Translations under genes and position numbers: made by a program
The notes under the pieces: generated by a model
The model's input: only the letters and a program-made list of their open reading frames with translations
Databases searched by the model: none
What the model was told of the DNA's origin: nothing
Shown: in pieces, positions 1 through 7,012 of the stretch
How positions within the stretch are numbered: the stretch's first letter is position 1
Layout: each line of letters opens with the position of its first letter
NCBI GenBank assembly: GCA_039565995.1
Contig: CP154795.1
Coordinates: forward strand, 3,782,001-3,846,000
Length of the DNA stretch: 64,000 nucleotides
Origin: Propionibacteriaceae bacterium ZF39
Lineage (GTDB): Bacteria; Actinomycetota; Actinomycetes; Propionibacteriales; Propionibacteriaceae
Direction: 5' to 3'

Positions 1-17
1 GACGGAGGAGGATCGTC

Positions 18-488
18 GTGGCCGGAAATAGCAACGTCGCGCGTGGCGTCGATGGGGTTTCGCCCAGCGAAATGTGGCTGTTGGGTTCGGACGGTGTACG
101 GACGTTGGTTCGGCTCGTCCGGTGCGGGGCCCAGCTCGCCGACGGTGACGGGCGGAAGGCCTGCGGGCAGGTGCTGGCGCGGATCTTCCATGTCGATCCT
201 GGTCCGGGGCGCGGTTTCTTGTACGTGATCGCGCAACGGGAGGTCGACGGCGGGCCTCCGCCTGTGCTGAACCACCGCCTGGGTCCGCTTACTCGTGTGC
301 CTGACCTGCCCAGCTTGGCTGTCCCGGTCGAGTTCGTGATGGATTGCACGGTGCACGGCGGGCAGGTCGTGGCCGCCTCGCGTCTAGTCGAGAAGATCCC
401 GAACCTGCCGGCGGCTCTGCTGGATTCGCGGCGGGGCCGAGACGTGCGGTCGATCTATTTAGCGGCCCCGGCTAGCGGAGCTTCCTGA
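18..488 (+). CDS. Hypothetical protein of the left integrative element
   Basis: A 156-residue protein that I do not recognise. The GTG start at 18 has a strong purine-rich ribosome site (GGAGGAGG) about 6 bases upstream, which decides the start. The sequence shows a compact globular alpha/beta-looking protein with no membrane segment, no cysteine motif and no recognisable catalytic motif. It is the first visible gene of a rightward set that continues with an excisionase-type HTH, a winged-helix protein, a WhiB-like protein and a capsid-like protein, so it is probably an accessory gene of that element. Its real upstream neighbours lie outside the window. Confidence 0.6.
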   Translation: MAGNSNVARGVDGVSPSEMWLLGSDGVRTLVRLVRCGAQLADGDGRKACGQVLARIFHVDPGPGRGFLYVIAQREVDGGPPPVLNHRLGPLTRVPDLPSLAVPVEFVMDCTVHGGQVVAASRLVEKIPNLPAALLDSRRGRDVRSIYLAAPASGAS

Positions 489-552
489 ACGTTCGTATAC
501 TCGGGTTTGACGTTGGCGCGGGGTGAATGCCCCACTGCTGCGGGTCGCGCGC

Positions 553-581
553 CGCAGACCTTCTTGTTTGAGAGGTCTGCG
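553..581 (+). terminator. Hairpin between the first gene and the excisionase gene
   Basis: Arms CGCAGACCT (553-561) and AGGTCTGCG (573-581) form a 9-bp perfect stem with an 11-base loop. There is no U-tract. The only purine-rich stretch near the ATG at 587 (GAGG, 572-575) lies in the distal arm, so the hairpin could also mask the ribosome site of the excisionase gene instead of ending transcription. Confidence 0.4.
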
Positions 582-586
582 TTGCT

Positions 587-796
587 ATGCGCAAATCGAA
601 GAATCAACGGTACGGCTCCCCCGTGTTCGTGGCGGAGTACCTCGACTGCACCGAGCGCACGGTGCGGAACCTGATCGCGGCCGGCAAGCTGACCGGCTAT
701 CGCCTCGGTAATCGCTCGATCCGGATCGACCTCGACGAGGTCGACGCCTACCTTCGTCGTGCCCATGACGGCGGTGATCGTGTTGCGGCTGCCTGA
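587..796 (+). CDS. Excisionase-type helix-turn-helix protein
   Basis: A 69-residue protein with the MerR-like winged-helix layout of the excisionase/HTH_17 family: residues 11-30 (VAEYLDCTERTVRNLIAAGK) form the helix-turn-helix, followed by a wing (LTGYRLGNRSIRIDLDEVDAYL). Proteins of this size and fold act as recombination directionality factors or small repressors of integrative elements in actinomycetes. It is encoded about 4 kb from the tyrosine integrase of the same element. Family assignment is firm. Whether it steers excision or represses transcription is inference. Confidence 0.8.
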   Translation: MRKSKNQRYGSPVFVAEYLDCTERTVRNLIAAGKLTGYRLGNRSIRIDLDEVDAYLRRAHDGGDRVAAA

Positions 797-804
797 AAAG
801 AATG

Positions 805-832
805 GCCGCCTCGGGGGCGAATCCGAGGCGGC
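805..832 (+). terminator. Stem-loop after the excisionase gene
   Basis: GCCGCCTCGG (805-814) pairs perfectly with CCGAGGCGGC (823-832) across an 8-base loop, starting 9 bases after the excisionase stop. The stem is GC-rich and is followed by GCAAAACG, so it lacks a T-tract. It is a plausible factor-assisted terminator separating the excisionase from the next gene. Confidence 0.55.
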
Positions 833-925
833 GCAAAACGACCTGTTGGGGTGCGGGTCACTGGCAATTCTAGGTGTAGGTCGTGCGCGGTTTCTACTGC
901 GTTTGTCCTGGCTCGCGGGGGCGTT

Positions 926-1537
926 GTGAATGGCCGGGCGGATCCGCGGCCGTTGGTCGTTGACGGGCATCGGCCGTCGGTTGCGTGGGTGGCTGGGTTG
1001 CCTCGGGATTGGACGTCGGCGCGGGAGCGGCTCGTGTTGACGGTGCTCGCATGTGACGCGTTCGAGGACGTTTCTGCGCCTGGTGGTGACGATCTGGCCG
1101 CGTGGTGCGGCATGTTCCGGGGCGACCTGTATGCGGTGCTGGCCGGGCTGCAGGTGCCGACTGATCGGCGTCCTGCGCTGCTCGAACGGCTCGACTCGAA
1201 GGGTCGGGTTGTGGCTCCTGGTGCGCGTGCTGGTGGGCGTCGGACGCAGTACCGGCTCCGCGTTGAACTGTCCGGGGAATCCCGGACGGATCGGGGCTCT
1301 GCTCTGTCCGGGGAATCCCGGACTGTTGGACCGTCCGGGGAATCCCGGACTATCGGTGCGGTAACTCTGTCCGGGCTAACAGTCCGGGCTAACTGTCCGG
1401 GGAATCCCGGACACGCCCTTCCCTTCCCTCCTAACTCATCATCATCTGTACCTCCAGACCGCGCGCGGGACGTCGGCGCGGACTCGCGGACGCTCGACCT
1501 GGTCAACCGTGACGGCGGCATGCGGGAGGTCGGATGA
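926..1537 (+). CDS. Winged-helix, replication-initiator-like protein carrying an internal repeat cluster
   Basis: The reading frame opens at GTG 851. I prefer the GTG at 926 (203 residues), preceded by a CGGGGG ribosome-site-like stretch. The middle of the protein looks like a winged helix: a helix LVLTVLACDAF, a second helical block around DDLAAWCGM and a wing ending in TQYRLRV. This resembles the winged-helix replication or regulatory proteins of actinobacterial phage islands, though the match is to the fold and not to a named family. The last third is built from SGESRT-type repeats, which are the translation of a DNA repeat cluster (1270-1412) and probably not a protein domain. The stop overlaps the next start (ATGA). 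A replication role is inferred. Confidence 0.5.
   Translation: MNGRADPRPLVVDGHRPSVAWVAGLPRDWTSARERLVLTVLACDAFEDVSAPGGDDLAAWCGMFRGDLYAVLAGLQVPTDRRPALLERLDSKGRVVAPGARAGGRRTQYRLRVELSGESRTDRGSALSGESRTVGPSGESRTIGAVTLSGLTVRANCPGNPGHALPFPPNSSSSVPPDRARDVGADSRTLDLVNRDGGMREVG
1270..1412. repeat. Iteron-like cluster of palindromic repeats
   Basis: Four identical copies of the 18-base palindrome GTCCGGGGAATCCCGGAC lie at 1270-1287, 1306-1323, 1333-1350 and 1395-1412. Two half-type copies of GTCCGGGCTAAC lie at 1369-1380 and 1382-1393. Start-to-start spacings are 36, 27, 36, 13 and 13 bases. The final copy is in a different reading frame from the others, so the DNA and not the protein is conserved. A pyrimidine-rich, lower-GC stretch (about 1413-1460) follows directly. 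The arrangement fits the iterons and unwinding element of a replication origin inside an initiator gene, or a multi-site operator. Confidence 0.75.
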
Positions 1538-1917
1538 TCACGCCTGCGATGGTTGCTGCTGTTGCCGAGGTCGTCGTCCTCGAGCGTGACTGCCGGCACC
1601 CGGACCTGCCGTGGCAAGCGCCCGGTGTGGTCTCCGCGGTGCGGGACCTGGTCGAGGCCGGCTTGGGTGTCGTGTCGATCGTGGCGGCTGGTGTTGCTGC
1701 TGCGGCCGACGAGTCCGCGCGGACGCCGATCGCCATGACCTGGGCGAAGTACCGGCCCGCCGCTGCGGCCGGCTCCGGCGAGGCCTCCGCGGCTGATCAC
1801 GGGCCCCGGTGCAACTCCTGCGGGCGGACTCAGACCCGGCACGACGCTGCCGAGGCGAAACTGCCCGTCGAGCTCCGGCACCCGTTCGCACCCGAACGGA
1901 GGGTGTTTCGTGGCTGA
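1534..1917 (+). CDS. Hypothetical protein with one CxxC pair
   Basis: A 127-residue protein whose ATG overlaps the stop of the upstream winged-helix gene (ATGA), indicating translational coupling. The N-terminal half is helical (residues 2-60, with an alanine-rich block VSIVAAGVAAAADES). A single CNSCGR near residue 94 resembles half of a zinc ribbon. In position and size it resembles small replication-accessory genes that follow an initiator in actinobacterial elements, but I recognise no family. Its end overlaps the start of the WhiB-like gene by 8 bases. Confidence 0.55.
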   Translation: MITPAMVAAVAEVVVLERDCRHPDLPWQAPGVVSAVRDLVEAGLGVVSIVAAGVAAAADESARTPIAMTWAKYRPAAAAGSGEASAADHGPRCNSCGRTQTRHDAAEAKLPVELRHPFAPERRVFRG

Positions 1918-2179
1918 CGAACGTGCAGCGCGCGCTGCGCTTGACTCCGCGATTCTCGCGCTGGCCGGTGACCGTCGGTCCACGCCGTGCACGGCTGCGG
2001 ATCGTGGGCTCTGGACTTCTCGGGCGACCGAGGACCGGGAGGCGGCCGCCTGGCGCTGCGGACCGTGCCCGATCCTTGCCGCCTGCGCGGCTGTCGGCGA
2101 TTTCGAGCCCTTCGGCGTCTGGGGTGGCGTCGACCGCTCGCCCCGGATCGGCCGACCACCCCGGGAGGTCGCCGCATGA
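1910..2179 (+). CDS. WhiB-family iron-sulphur transcription regulator (element-encoded)
   Basis: An 89-residue protein with the complete Wbl signature: cysteines at 27, 50, 53 and 59 (C-x22-C-x2-C-x5-C) to ligate a [4Fe-4S] cluster, followed by GVWGG at 69-73, the turn that contacts sigma-A. Wbl proteins are confined to actinomycetes and their phages. Phage copies such as WhiBTM4 can down-regulate host WhiB2. GTG 1910 is chosen for the GGAGGG site at about 1898-1903. The short basic tail after GVWGG, the DNA-contact region in chromosomal members, is reduced here. The target could be the island's own promoters or a host or helper-phage promoter, which is inference. Confidence 0.88.
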   Translation: MADERAARAALDSAILALAGDRRSTPCTAADRGLWTSRATEDREAAAWRCGPCPILAACAAVGDFEPFGVWGGVDRSPRIGRPPREVAA

Positions 2180-2274
2180 CGTCCCGGCTTTTGGCGGCTC
2201 TGTCCGCCTCCATGACCGAACCCGCCAACCATCGGGCTGCCGCCGTGGCGGCCCATCCTGAAAGGGAATTGACT

Positions 2275-3180
2275 ATGACGACTTATCCTCCTGCCCGGCC
2301 GGGCTCTGAGCTGACTCCCGGCCAGGTGCATTACCTGCTGAAGAATCCCAATCTGGTCACTCGCCGGCTGGCGGACCTCCTCGAGCGGAAGTTCCTTGTC
2401 GACTTCCTGCTCGCTGGCCGGCTGCAGGCCGACGGCGGCGCTGTCGTGTTCGAACGTGGCTATCCGACCGTCGACGGCGCCCCGGAGGTGATCGCGGCCG
2501 GTGGTGAATATCCGCTGGCGCTGGTGAAGGCCGACGCGTCCTATGTCGAGACGAAGAAGTGGGGCCTCGCGTCGATCGTGACCGACGAGGCGATCTCGCG
2601 GATGCAGATCGATCCGGTTGACCGGGCGCTGACCGCGATCGCGGCCGAAATCCTGCGCACGACCGACGCGGTCGGCCTGGGCATCATCACCTCGCTGGTG
2701 ACCGGCTCGCTGGACGTGACCTCGATCGGCGCGTGGACTGCTGCGGACGCCATCGTCCGCGGCGTGCTCACGGCGAAGGCCGAGGCCGAAGAGGCCGACG
2801 AGGGCGTGAACTTCGACGCGATCGTGCTGCGGCCGCGGGCCTACGCGGCCGTCATGGCGTACCTCGTCGCCGGCGACATTTTCCCGCGCGAGGCAGCCGG
2901 GAACCCGCTCACGAACGGGTCCGTGCCGAAGTTCCTCGGGCTGGACTGGGTGAGCTCGCCCTACGCTGCTGCCGATCCGCTGCTGGTCGACCGGGACCGG
3001 CTCGGCGCGGTCGCGTTCGAGAAGCTCGGCGGCGGCTACACGACCGGCACGGCGGGCGTGGAAGCGAAAACCTACCGGAACGAGGGCACGGACGCTTGGA
3101 CGCTGCAGGGCCGGCGCGTCTCCGCGGCGGTCGTGCTCGACCCGGGCGCGGGCCTGGTCCTGACCGGAACGGGGCTGTGA
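2275..3180 (+). CDS. Major-capsid-like protein (HK97-type)
   Basis: A 301-residue protein starting at ATG 2275; the frame is open further upstream, but this start follows AAAGGGAA and gives a normal N-terminus. It resembles tailed-phage major capsid proteins. A helical N-terminus leads into a segment around residues 55-105 with ADASYVETKKWGLASIVTDE (P-domain/spine-like), then a region with FDAIVLRPRAYAAVMAYL, and finally the strand RRVSAAVVLDPGAGLVLTG. It is short for a capsid protein with a scaffold domain. The two small coupled genes after it may be structural. No portal, protease or terminase gene is visible nearby, which is odd for a phage capsid. An encapsulin-like shell is a possible alternative. 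Confidence 0.72.
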   Translation: MTTYPPARPGSELTPGQVHYLLKNPNLVTRRLADLLERKFLVDFLLAGRLQADGGAVVFERGYPTVDGAPEVIAAGGEYPLALVKADASYVETKKWGLASIVTDEAISRMQIDPVDRALTAIAAEILRTTDAVGLGIITSLVTGSLDVTSIGAWTAADAIVRGVLTAKAEAEEADEGVNFDAIVLRPRAYAAVMAYLVAGDIFPREAAGNPLTNGSVPKFLGLDWVSSPYAAADPLLVDRDRLGAVAFEKLGGGYTTGTAGVEAKTYRNEGTDAWTLQGRRVSAAVVLDPGAGLVLTGTGL

Positions 3181-3392
3181 TGCTGACCGGGGACGAACGG
3201 TCGGAGTGGGAAACGATCGAGTACGAACTCCGGCGCGACCCGGACACCGCGAACGATGGGGACCTGGTCTATGCCGCGGTTTGGGGTGCGGACGACCTCG
3301 ACCGTGCCGCTCGTCGCGCTGCGCTGCAGGCCTCGATCCGGCAACCCACCAAGGCTGAACTGGCCGCACTGATGGGGGGCGACGATGCCTAG
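3180..3392 (+). CDS. Small hypothetical protein coupled to the capsid gene
   Basis: A 70-residue acidic protein whose ATG at 3180 shares a base with the capsid stop (TGATG), so the two are translationally coupled. It is predicted to be mostly helical, rich in Asp/Glu and Arg, with an ALMGGDDA tail. Size and position would fit a small head or decoration protein, but there is no recognisable motif. Confidence 0.55.
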   Translation: MLTGDERSEWETIEYELRRDPDTANDGDLVYAAVWGADDLDRAARRAALQASIRQPTKAELAALMGGDDA

Positions 3393-3939
3393 GCATCCCG
3401 AGTTTCGCGTCCTGCTGACTCCGGCCGAACAGGCCTGGCTCCACGACAAGGAGGTCACCGCGATGACCATGCTTCACGGGCCGAAGCCTGAACGGACCAC
3501 ACCCGGCTACGCGGTCACCGTGCCGAAGGCTGCGCAGGACGTCCGGTTCCCGAACGGCCGGCGTGGCCTGGTCTCCCGGCGTCTGCCGAACGGGCAGGTT
3601 GTCACCGAACCCGCTCCGCTGGCGCAGGACCCGGCCCCGGCCGAACCTGCACCCTCGGAGGCTGATCCGTTCGAGGACGCCTGCGTCGAGGCCGAGGCGC
3701 TCCTGTCGGCTGCGCTCGCGGCGTTCGACAAGGACGGCGACACCGACGCCCTGGTCGCCGACGTCACCGACGCGCGCGACGTCCTGGCGGATGCCCTCGC
3801 CGATCAACCGGCCGAGGACACCGCTGCATCGAACCGACGCGCACGGGCCTACTCCCGGGCCACCCTGCGGCGCGCGAACCGGCGCACCGCACGGGGCGAC
3901 CTGTATTCGAGGGCCTGGCCCACTGGACCGGCCGCCTGA
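3385..3939 (+). CDS. Hypothetical protein with Pro/Ala-rich linker, last gene of the rightward operon
   Basis: A 184-residue protein starting at ATG 3385, overlapping the previous stop by 8 bases. Residues 1-60 form a small domain (LTPAEQAWLHDKEV, then FPNGRRGLVSRRLPNGQVVT, a beta-hairpin-like segment). A Pro/Ala/Glu linker (about 75-95) follows, then an acidic helical segment and a strongly basic tail (RRARAYSRATLRRANRRTARG). The basic tail could bind nucleic acid. The position after a capsid gene suggests a structural or DNA-binding role, but I recognise no family. Confidence 0.5.
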   Translation: MPRHPEFRVLLTPAEQAWLHDKEVTAMTMLHGPKPERTTPGYAVTVPKAAQDVRFPNGRRGLVSRRLPNGQVVTEPAPLAQDPAPAEPAPSEADPFEDACVEAEALLSAALAAFDKDGDTDALVADVTDARDVLADALADQPAEDTAASNRRARAYSRATLRRANRRTARGDLYSRAWPTGPAA

Positions 3940-4059
3940 GCGGCCCCCTGGCGCGTCAACGCCACCGCTGCAGCCCCCTTCCAAGCCGCGGCGGACCGAT
4001 GGGCGGTGAGCGGCTCCGATACTCGATGAAGCCGCGCCCGTAGCTGCCCAGCGCGCCAC

Positions 4060-4109
4060 CCGGCCGGCCGCACACGCTGCGGCCGGCCGGCACCCCGAAC
4101 GGGTGCCGG
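4060..4109. terminator. Strong overlapping GC hairpins after the capsid operon
   Basis: CCGGCCGGCCGCA (4060-4072) pairs perfectly with TGCGGCCGGCCGG (4078-4090): 13 bp around a 5-base loop. A second stem, CCGGCACCC (4087-4095) with GGGTGCCGG (4101-4109), shares four bases with the first, so the two cannot both form fully. Position 120 bases after the last rightward gene fits a terminator. No T-tract follows. Confidence 0.5.
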
Positions 4110-4150
4110 TGCGTGAACTCTGACCGGTTCAACCAGGGAAGGCTCGCACT

Positions 4151-4411
4151 ATGGCCGACGAGAACCCGGCCGCGGGCCTGCGCACCGGCACCACCCCGAC
4201 ACAACCGACGGTCCTGCAACTCGACACGCCACGACGACGGCCGACGCGGAGGCGAATAATCTTCGACGCGGGCAAGGCTGGCCTAGTAGCCCGGTACCTG
4301 TCCGTTTCCCCCCCAACCCCTGCCCCCGGGTCGCGCGCGCGTGAAAGGTCTACGTTTCCGGGCCCGCTTATTTGGTTATGGGTGTCCGCGGTCCGCTGGG
4401 GTCGTGGCTGA
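4151..4411 (+). CDS. Possible small hypothetical gene
   Basis: An 86-residue frame with a reasonable ribosome site (GGGAAGG, about 8 bases before ATG 4151). The sequence is low in recognisable structure, Pro/Arg/Thr-rich, with no domain. It lies between the rightward operon and the convergent integrase gene. It may be real or chance; the ribosome site is the main argument. Confidence 0.3.
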   Translation: MADENPAAGLRTGTTPTQPTVLQLDTPRRRPTRRRIIFDAGKAGLVARYLSVSPPTPAPGSRARERSTFPGPLIWLWVSAVRWGRG

Positions 4412-4418
4412 TCGCGGC

Positions 4419-5531
4419 TCATCCGACTAGGCGTCGGAGGTCGCTGCTCGGGATCTGGACGTAACGCTGCGTGGTGTTTGGGTCGACGTGGCCGAGGAGC
4501 TGCTGGACGGCGAGGACGTTGCGGTCGACGGCGTAGGCGCGGGTTGCGAACCGGTGCCGCAGTGCGTGCATGCTCACCCCGGCTGGTAGCAGCTGGCTGA
4601 TCATCCGGCCCACATAGGGCGCCGACAGGTGGCCCTGGTCCTGGCCGGGGAACACGTAGCCGGCTCCCCTCTGGCGGATTGCTTCGGCGAGGCCGTCGGG
4701 CACGGGGATCGTGCGGGGCCGGCCCCCTTTGCCGCGGACGTGGAGCCACCAACCATCCCGCTGGCGGGTTAGGTCGGCGCTGTGGACCTGGGCGACCTCT
4801 CCCCGGCGCATCCCCAACTCGGCGGCCAGCCGGAGCATCAACCGCTCACGGTCGCCGGCTCGGGCGAGCGCGGCCGCGTACGCGTCCTCGGACGCGGGTC
4901 GCGGGGCCGGGTGGGCTGCTTTGACCATCGGCAATCGGGCGGCTGGGTCGTGGTCGATCCGGCCGGTCTCGTGCGCCCAAGCGTAGAACGCGCGGATCCC
5001 GGCGCGGTGCGCTCGCCTGGTCTCGAGGCTCCACCGGTGGCGGGCGACCCAGTCAGCGAGGTCGTCGGTGGTCATGGTCCACGGGTCCGCCTGGCCGGTC
5101 TGGTGGGCGAGGCGCTGCAGCTGGTGCCGGCGCTGGCTGATCGTGGTTTCTGGTCGGCCGGCTGCTCGAAGGTGCCGGAGGAAGGCATCGATCTCGCCGG
5201 CCCATCCTGTCGGGGCTGATCGGGGCCGGCATCGGCGGACGATCGGTTCCGTCGGGTCGGTCTGGACCCGGCCCACCCGGGCGGCCCACCGGTAGAACGT
5301 GCGGAGGGCTGCTCGGTGGGCGTATCTCGTGGAGTCCGGGGTGTCGTCGAGCCAGCTGTCGATCTGCTCCGGTGTGGGGTCCCACGGGCCGATCCCACTG
5401 GCGGCCATGTCGGCGCCGAACCGGCGGACCTGCCCGCGGATCCGGCGCAGGGTCGCCTCGGTGAACTTGTGCCGGTGGGCCTGGTCGAGCTCGCCGATCG
5501 CGGCCGCCCACTGCTCTGCCGTGGTGGTCAT
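4419..5531 (-). CDS. int: Tyrosine site-specific integrase with duplicated core-binding region
   Basis: A 370-residue protein. ATG 5531 overlaps the upstream gene's stop (ATGA); the frame continues further back, but that part is a shadow. The catalytic domain (about 205-370) has the full set: R242 in GMRRGEV, K268 in VRGKGGRPRT, H322 and R325 in HALRHRF, H348 in LLGHVD and nucleophile Y357. Upstream are two SAM-like core-binding segments instead of one: residues 20-95 (ending AALRTFYRWAARVG) and 113-195 (ending AGIRAFYAWAHETG). It is the last gene of a leftward operon and should integrate and excise the element, probably at the tRNA-Ile 3' end. The target site is inferred from position. Confidence 0.9.
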   Translation of the reverse strand: MTTTAEQWAAAIGELDQAHRHKFTEATLRRIRGQVRRFGADMAASGIGPWDPTPEQIDSWLDDTPDSTRYAHRAALRTFYRWAARVGRVQTDPTEPIVRRCRPRSAPTGWAGEIDAFLRHLRAAGRPETTISQRRHQLQRLAHQTGQADPWTMTTDDLADWVARHRWSLETRRAHRAGIRAFYAWAHETGRIDHDPAARLPMVKAAHPAPRPASEDAYAAALARAGDRERLMLRLAAELGMRRGEVAQVHSADLTRQRDGWWLHVRGKGGRPRTIPVPDGLAEAIRQRGAGYVFPGQDQGHLSAPYVGRMISQLLPAGVSMHALRHRFATRAYAVDRNVLAVQQLLGHVDPNTTQRYVQIPSSDLRRLVG

Positions 5532-5902
5532 CGCCGGCTCCCGTCGATCGCGCGAAGTGCTGGCCTGCTGGCGGCCTGTTCGATGGTCTCGACGAGGTTC
5601 GCGGCGTCGCGCAACCTGTCGGCGATCTGGCGCAACCGTTCGGGGGTGAGGTTCTCGGCTTCCTCGGCTGCGAGAAGCGTCTCGACGGGGCCGACGACGA
5701 TCCGGCTCATCGGTGTCCTGGTCTCGCGCTGGAAGATGACGAGCCGGACCTCGGGGTCGGTGAACGGTCGCCACGAATGGTCCCTGTGCTGCCCGTCGGC
5801 GTCCTGGAGGTCATATCCGTGGCCGGCCGGTAGCTCGCACCAATCGGGGCATCGTGGGGCGCGGGGGTCGCGCGGCGTCGGCGTCAATGTCGGCTGCTGC
5901 AT
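5528..5902 (-). CDS. DUF6907-like small protein
   Basis: A 124-residue protein starting at ATG 5902 (the frame is open upstream, but this start gives the conserved N-terminus). It has a CPDWC followed by spaced His/Asp residues (GHGYDLQDADGQHRDHSW), the layout I associate with the actinobacterial DUF6907 family, likely metal-binding. A helical C-terminus (LTPERLRQIADRLRDAANLVETI) follows. The family is common in Streptomyces-type integrative elements and its function is unknown. Its stop overlaps the integrase start, so integrase output is coupled to this gene. Confidence 0.65.
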   Translation of the reverse strand: MQQPTLTPTPRDPRAPRCPDWCELPAGHGYDLQDADGQHRDHSWRPFTDPEVRLVIFQRETRTPMSRIVVGPVETLLAAEEAENLTPERLRQIADRLRDAANLVETIEQAASRPALRAIDGSRR

Positions 5903-5918
5903 CGTGGGTCCTCCCGGC

Positions 5919-6185
5919 TCACAGGCTGAACACGAAATCGGCGAGCTGCGGGCACTTCGCGAACGCGAGGGCCAGCAACTCCTGGACGTCCTCGAGCTGG
6001 CGCGTGTCCGCGTAGTGCTCCGCCACCCCTGCGGCAACGAGGAGCTCGATCGCGGCGTCGGTGGCGACGTCGAGCTTGTGCTCGCCCTGGTCGTCGCTGC
6101 TGGACCACGCGACGATTTCGGCGCGGGTCCTGGTCGCGTACTCCCGGAAGATCTGGCCGGTCGTGGGGATCGTGTTGGTGTTCAT
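5919..6185 (-). CDS. Small hypothetical protein of the integrase operon
   Basis: An 88-residue, mostly helical acidic protein starting at ATG 6185, which overlaps the stop of the upstream winged-helix gene (ATGA). It has no cysteine motif or membrane segment and I recognise no family. It sits between the winged-helix gene and the DUF6907-like gene (16-base gap), so all four leftward genes probably form one transcript. Confidence 0.6.
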   Translation of the reverse strand: MNTNTIPTTGQIFREYATRTRAEIVAWSSSDDQGEHKLDVATDAAIELLVAAGVAEHYADTRQLEDVQELLALAFAKCPQLADFVFSL

Positions 6186-6838
6186 CGGGTTGCCTTCCGG
6201 TTCGTCGTGGCTGCTCGGGCTGTTGCGAGAAGGTCGCGGCACATTGCGATGCCTGCGGCTAGCGGCACGGGCTCCGCTGCGCGGCCCGTTACCTCCTCAT
6301 GGGGAGAGGGGCGGAGCTCAGTTCCGCTTCGTTCTGGCGCGGGCTGTGGCGCTGCTGGGCGCGGCTTCCGGCGTCGGGGTGGGACCGTGGTGCTCCGGAG
6401 GGCTGCGAGGCGCTCAGCGGCCTGCTCGGCGCGCTCGGTGCGGCGCTCGTCCAGGTCGCCGGCTGCCGCGCGGACCCATGCCGCGATGGTCCGCTTGCTG
6501 ATCCTGAACAACGACGGCACCTTTCGGCCGCGTTCAATCCATCCGCGGGTCCACTGCACGAGGCCGACCTGTTCGAGCCGGGCGAGGCACCTGCGGACCC
6601 ACCGCTCACTCAATCCGGTGACGTCGGCGAGCTGGTGCGCGGTCGCGCGTCCCTCGGCGCTGCCGTGGGGCAGGACGTCGACGAGCGCGCGGAGGACGGT
6701 GCGGACCCCCTGCGTCTCTGCGGCGATCGGTCCCCAACCTCTGCGGGCGAGGGCTCCGACGAGGGTGTCTATGTCCCAGGCTGCTGTCGGGTTGCGCCTG
6801 GTGATTCTTGTCGGTGGGGTCGAATAGGCTCTAGCCAT
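6182..6838 (-). CDS. Winged-helix DNA-binding protein, first gene of the integrase operon
   Basis: A 218-residue protein. Residues about 40-105 form a winged helix (VRTVLRALVDVL, then ATAHQLADVTGLSERWVRRC as the HTH, LARLEQVGLVQWTRG as helix and wing). An Arg/Glu-rich helix (DLDERRTERAEQAAERLAAL) and a Pro/Arg-rich disordered tail follow. This layout is seen in phage replisome-organiser and Rep-like proteins and in some regulators. It is the promoter-proximal gene of a four-gene leftward set ending in the integrase, so it may regulate the element. No clear Shine-Dalgarno sequence precedes the ATG. Confidence 0.6.
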   Translation of the reverse strand: MARAYSTPPTRITRRNPTAAWDIDTLVGALARRGWGPIAAETQGVRTVLRALVDVLPHGSAEGRATAHQLADVTGLSERWVRRCLARLEQVGLVQWTRGWIERGRKVPSLFRISKRTIAAWVRAAAGDLDERRTERAEQAAERLAALRSTTVPPRRRKPRPAAPQPAPERSGTELRPSPHEEVTGRAAEPVPLAAGIAMCRDLLATARAATTNRKATR

Positions 6839-6964
6839 GATCAGCGCTCGCTTCGCTGGTCTAGGCCCTGGGAATGGCGTTGGCGCGCCACCCGGGGCCG
6901 TTTTGTTGGCTCAGGTGGCCCTCGGATCCTGTTGCATACGTGTCGCATGCGGGGGAATTGAAGA

Positions 6965-7002
6965 AGGCCCCTGACTGGCGTCATGCCTAGTCAAGGGCCT
7001 TT
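6965..7002. terminator. Bidirectional terminator next to the tRNA-Ile 3' end
   Basis: Thirteen-base arms 6965-6977 and 6990-7002 pair with one mismatch around a 12-base loop. A TTTT run (7001-7004) follows on the + strand. On the minus strand the hairpin begins just after the tRNA-Ile 3' end and would end its transcript. It also marks the probable boundary between the element and the chromosome. Confidence 0.6.
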
Positions 7003-7012
7003 TGATCTTGGT

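Noticed and set aside
1270-1412. Repeat cluster considered as a CRISPR array
   Set aside because: Spacers are of unequal length, partly coding, and the repeat is a perfect palindrome, which fits iterons or operators.
748-4059. Long open minus-strand frame of 1103 residues opposite the capsid operon
   Set aside because: Antisense to several genes with good ribosome sites and families; Arg/Pro/Gly-rich composition is typical of a high-GC shadow frame.
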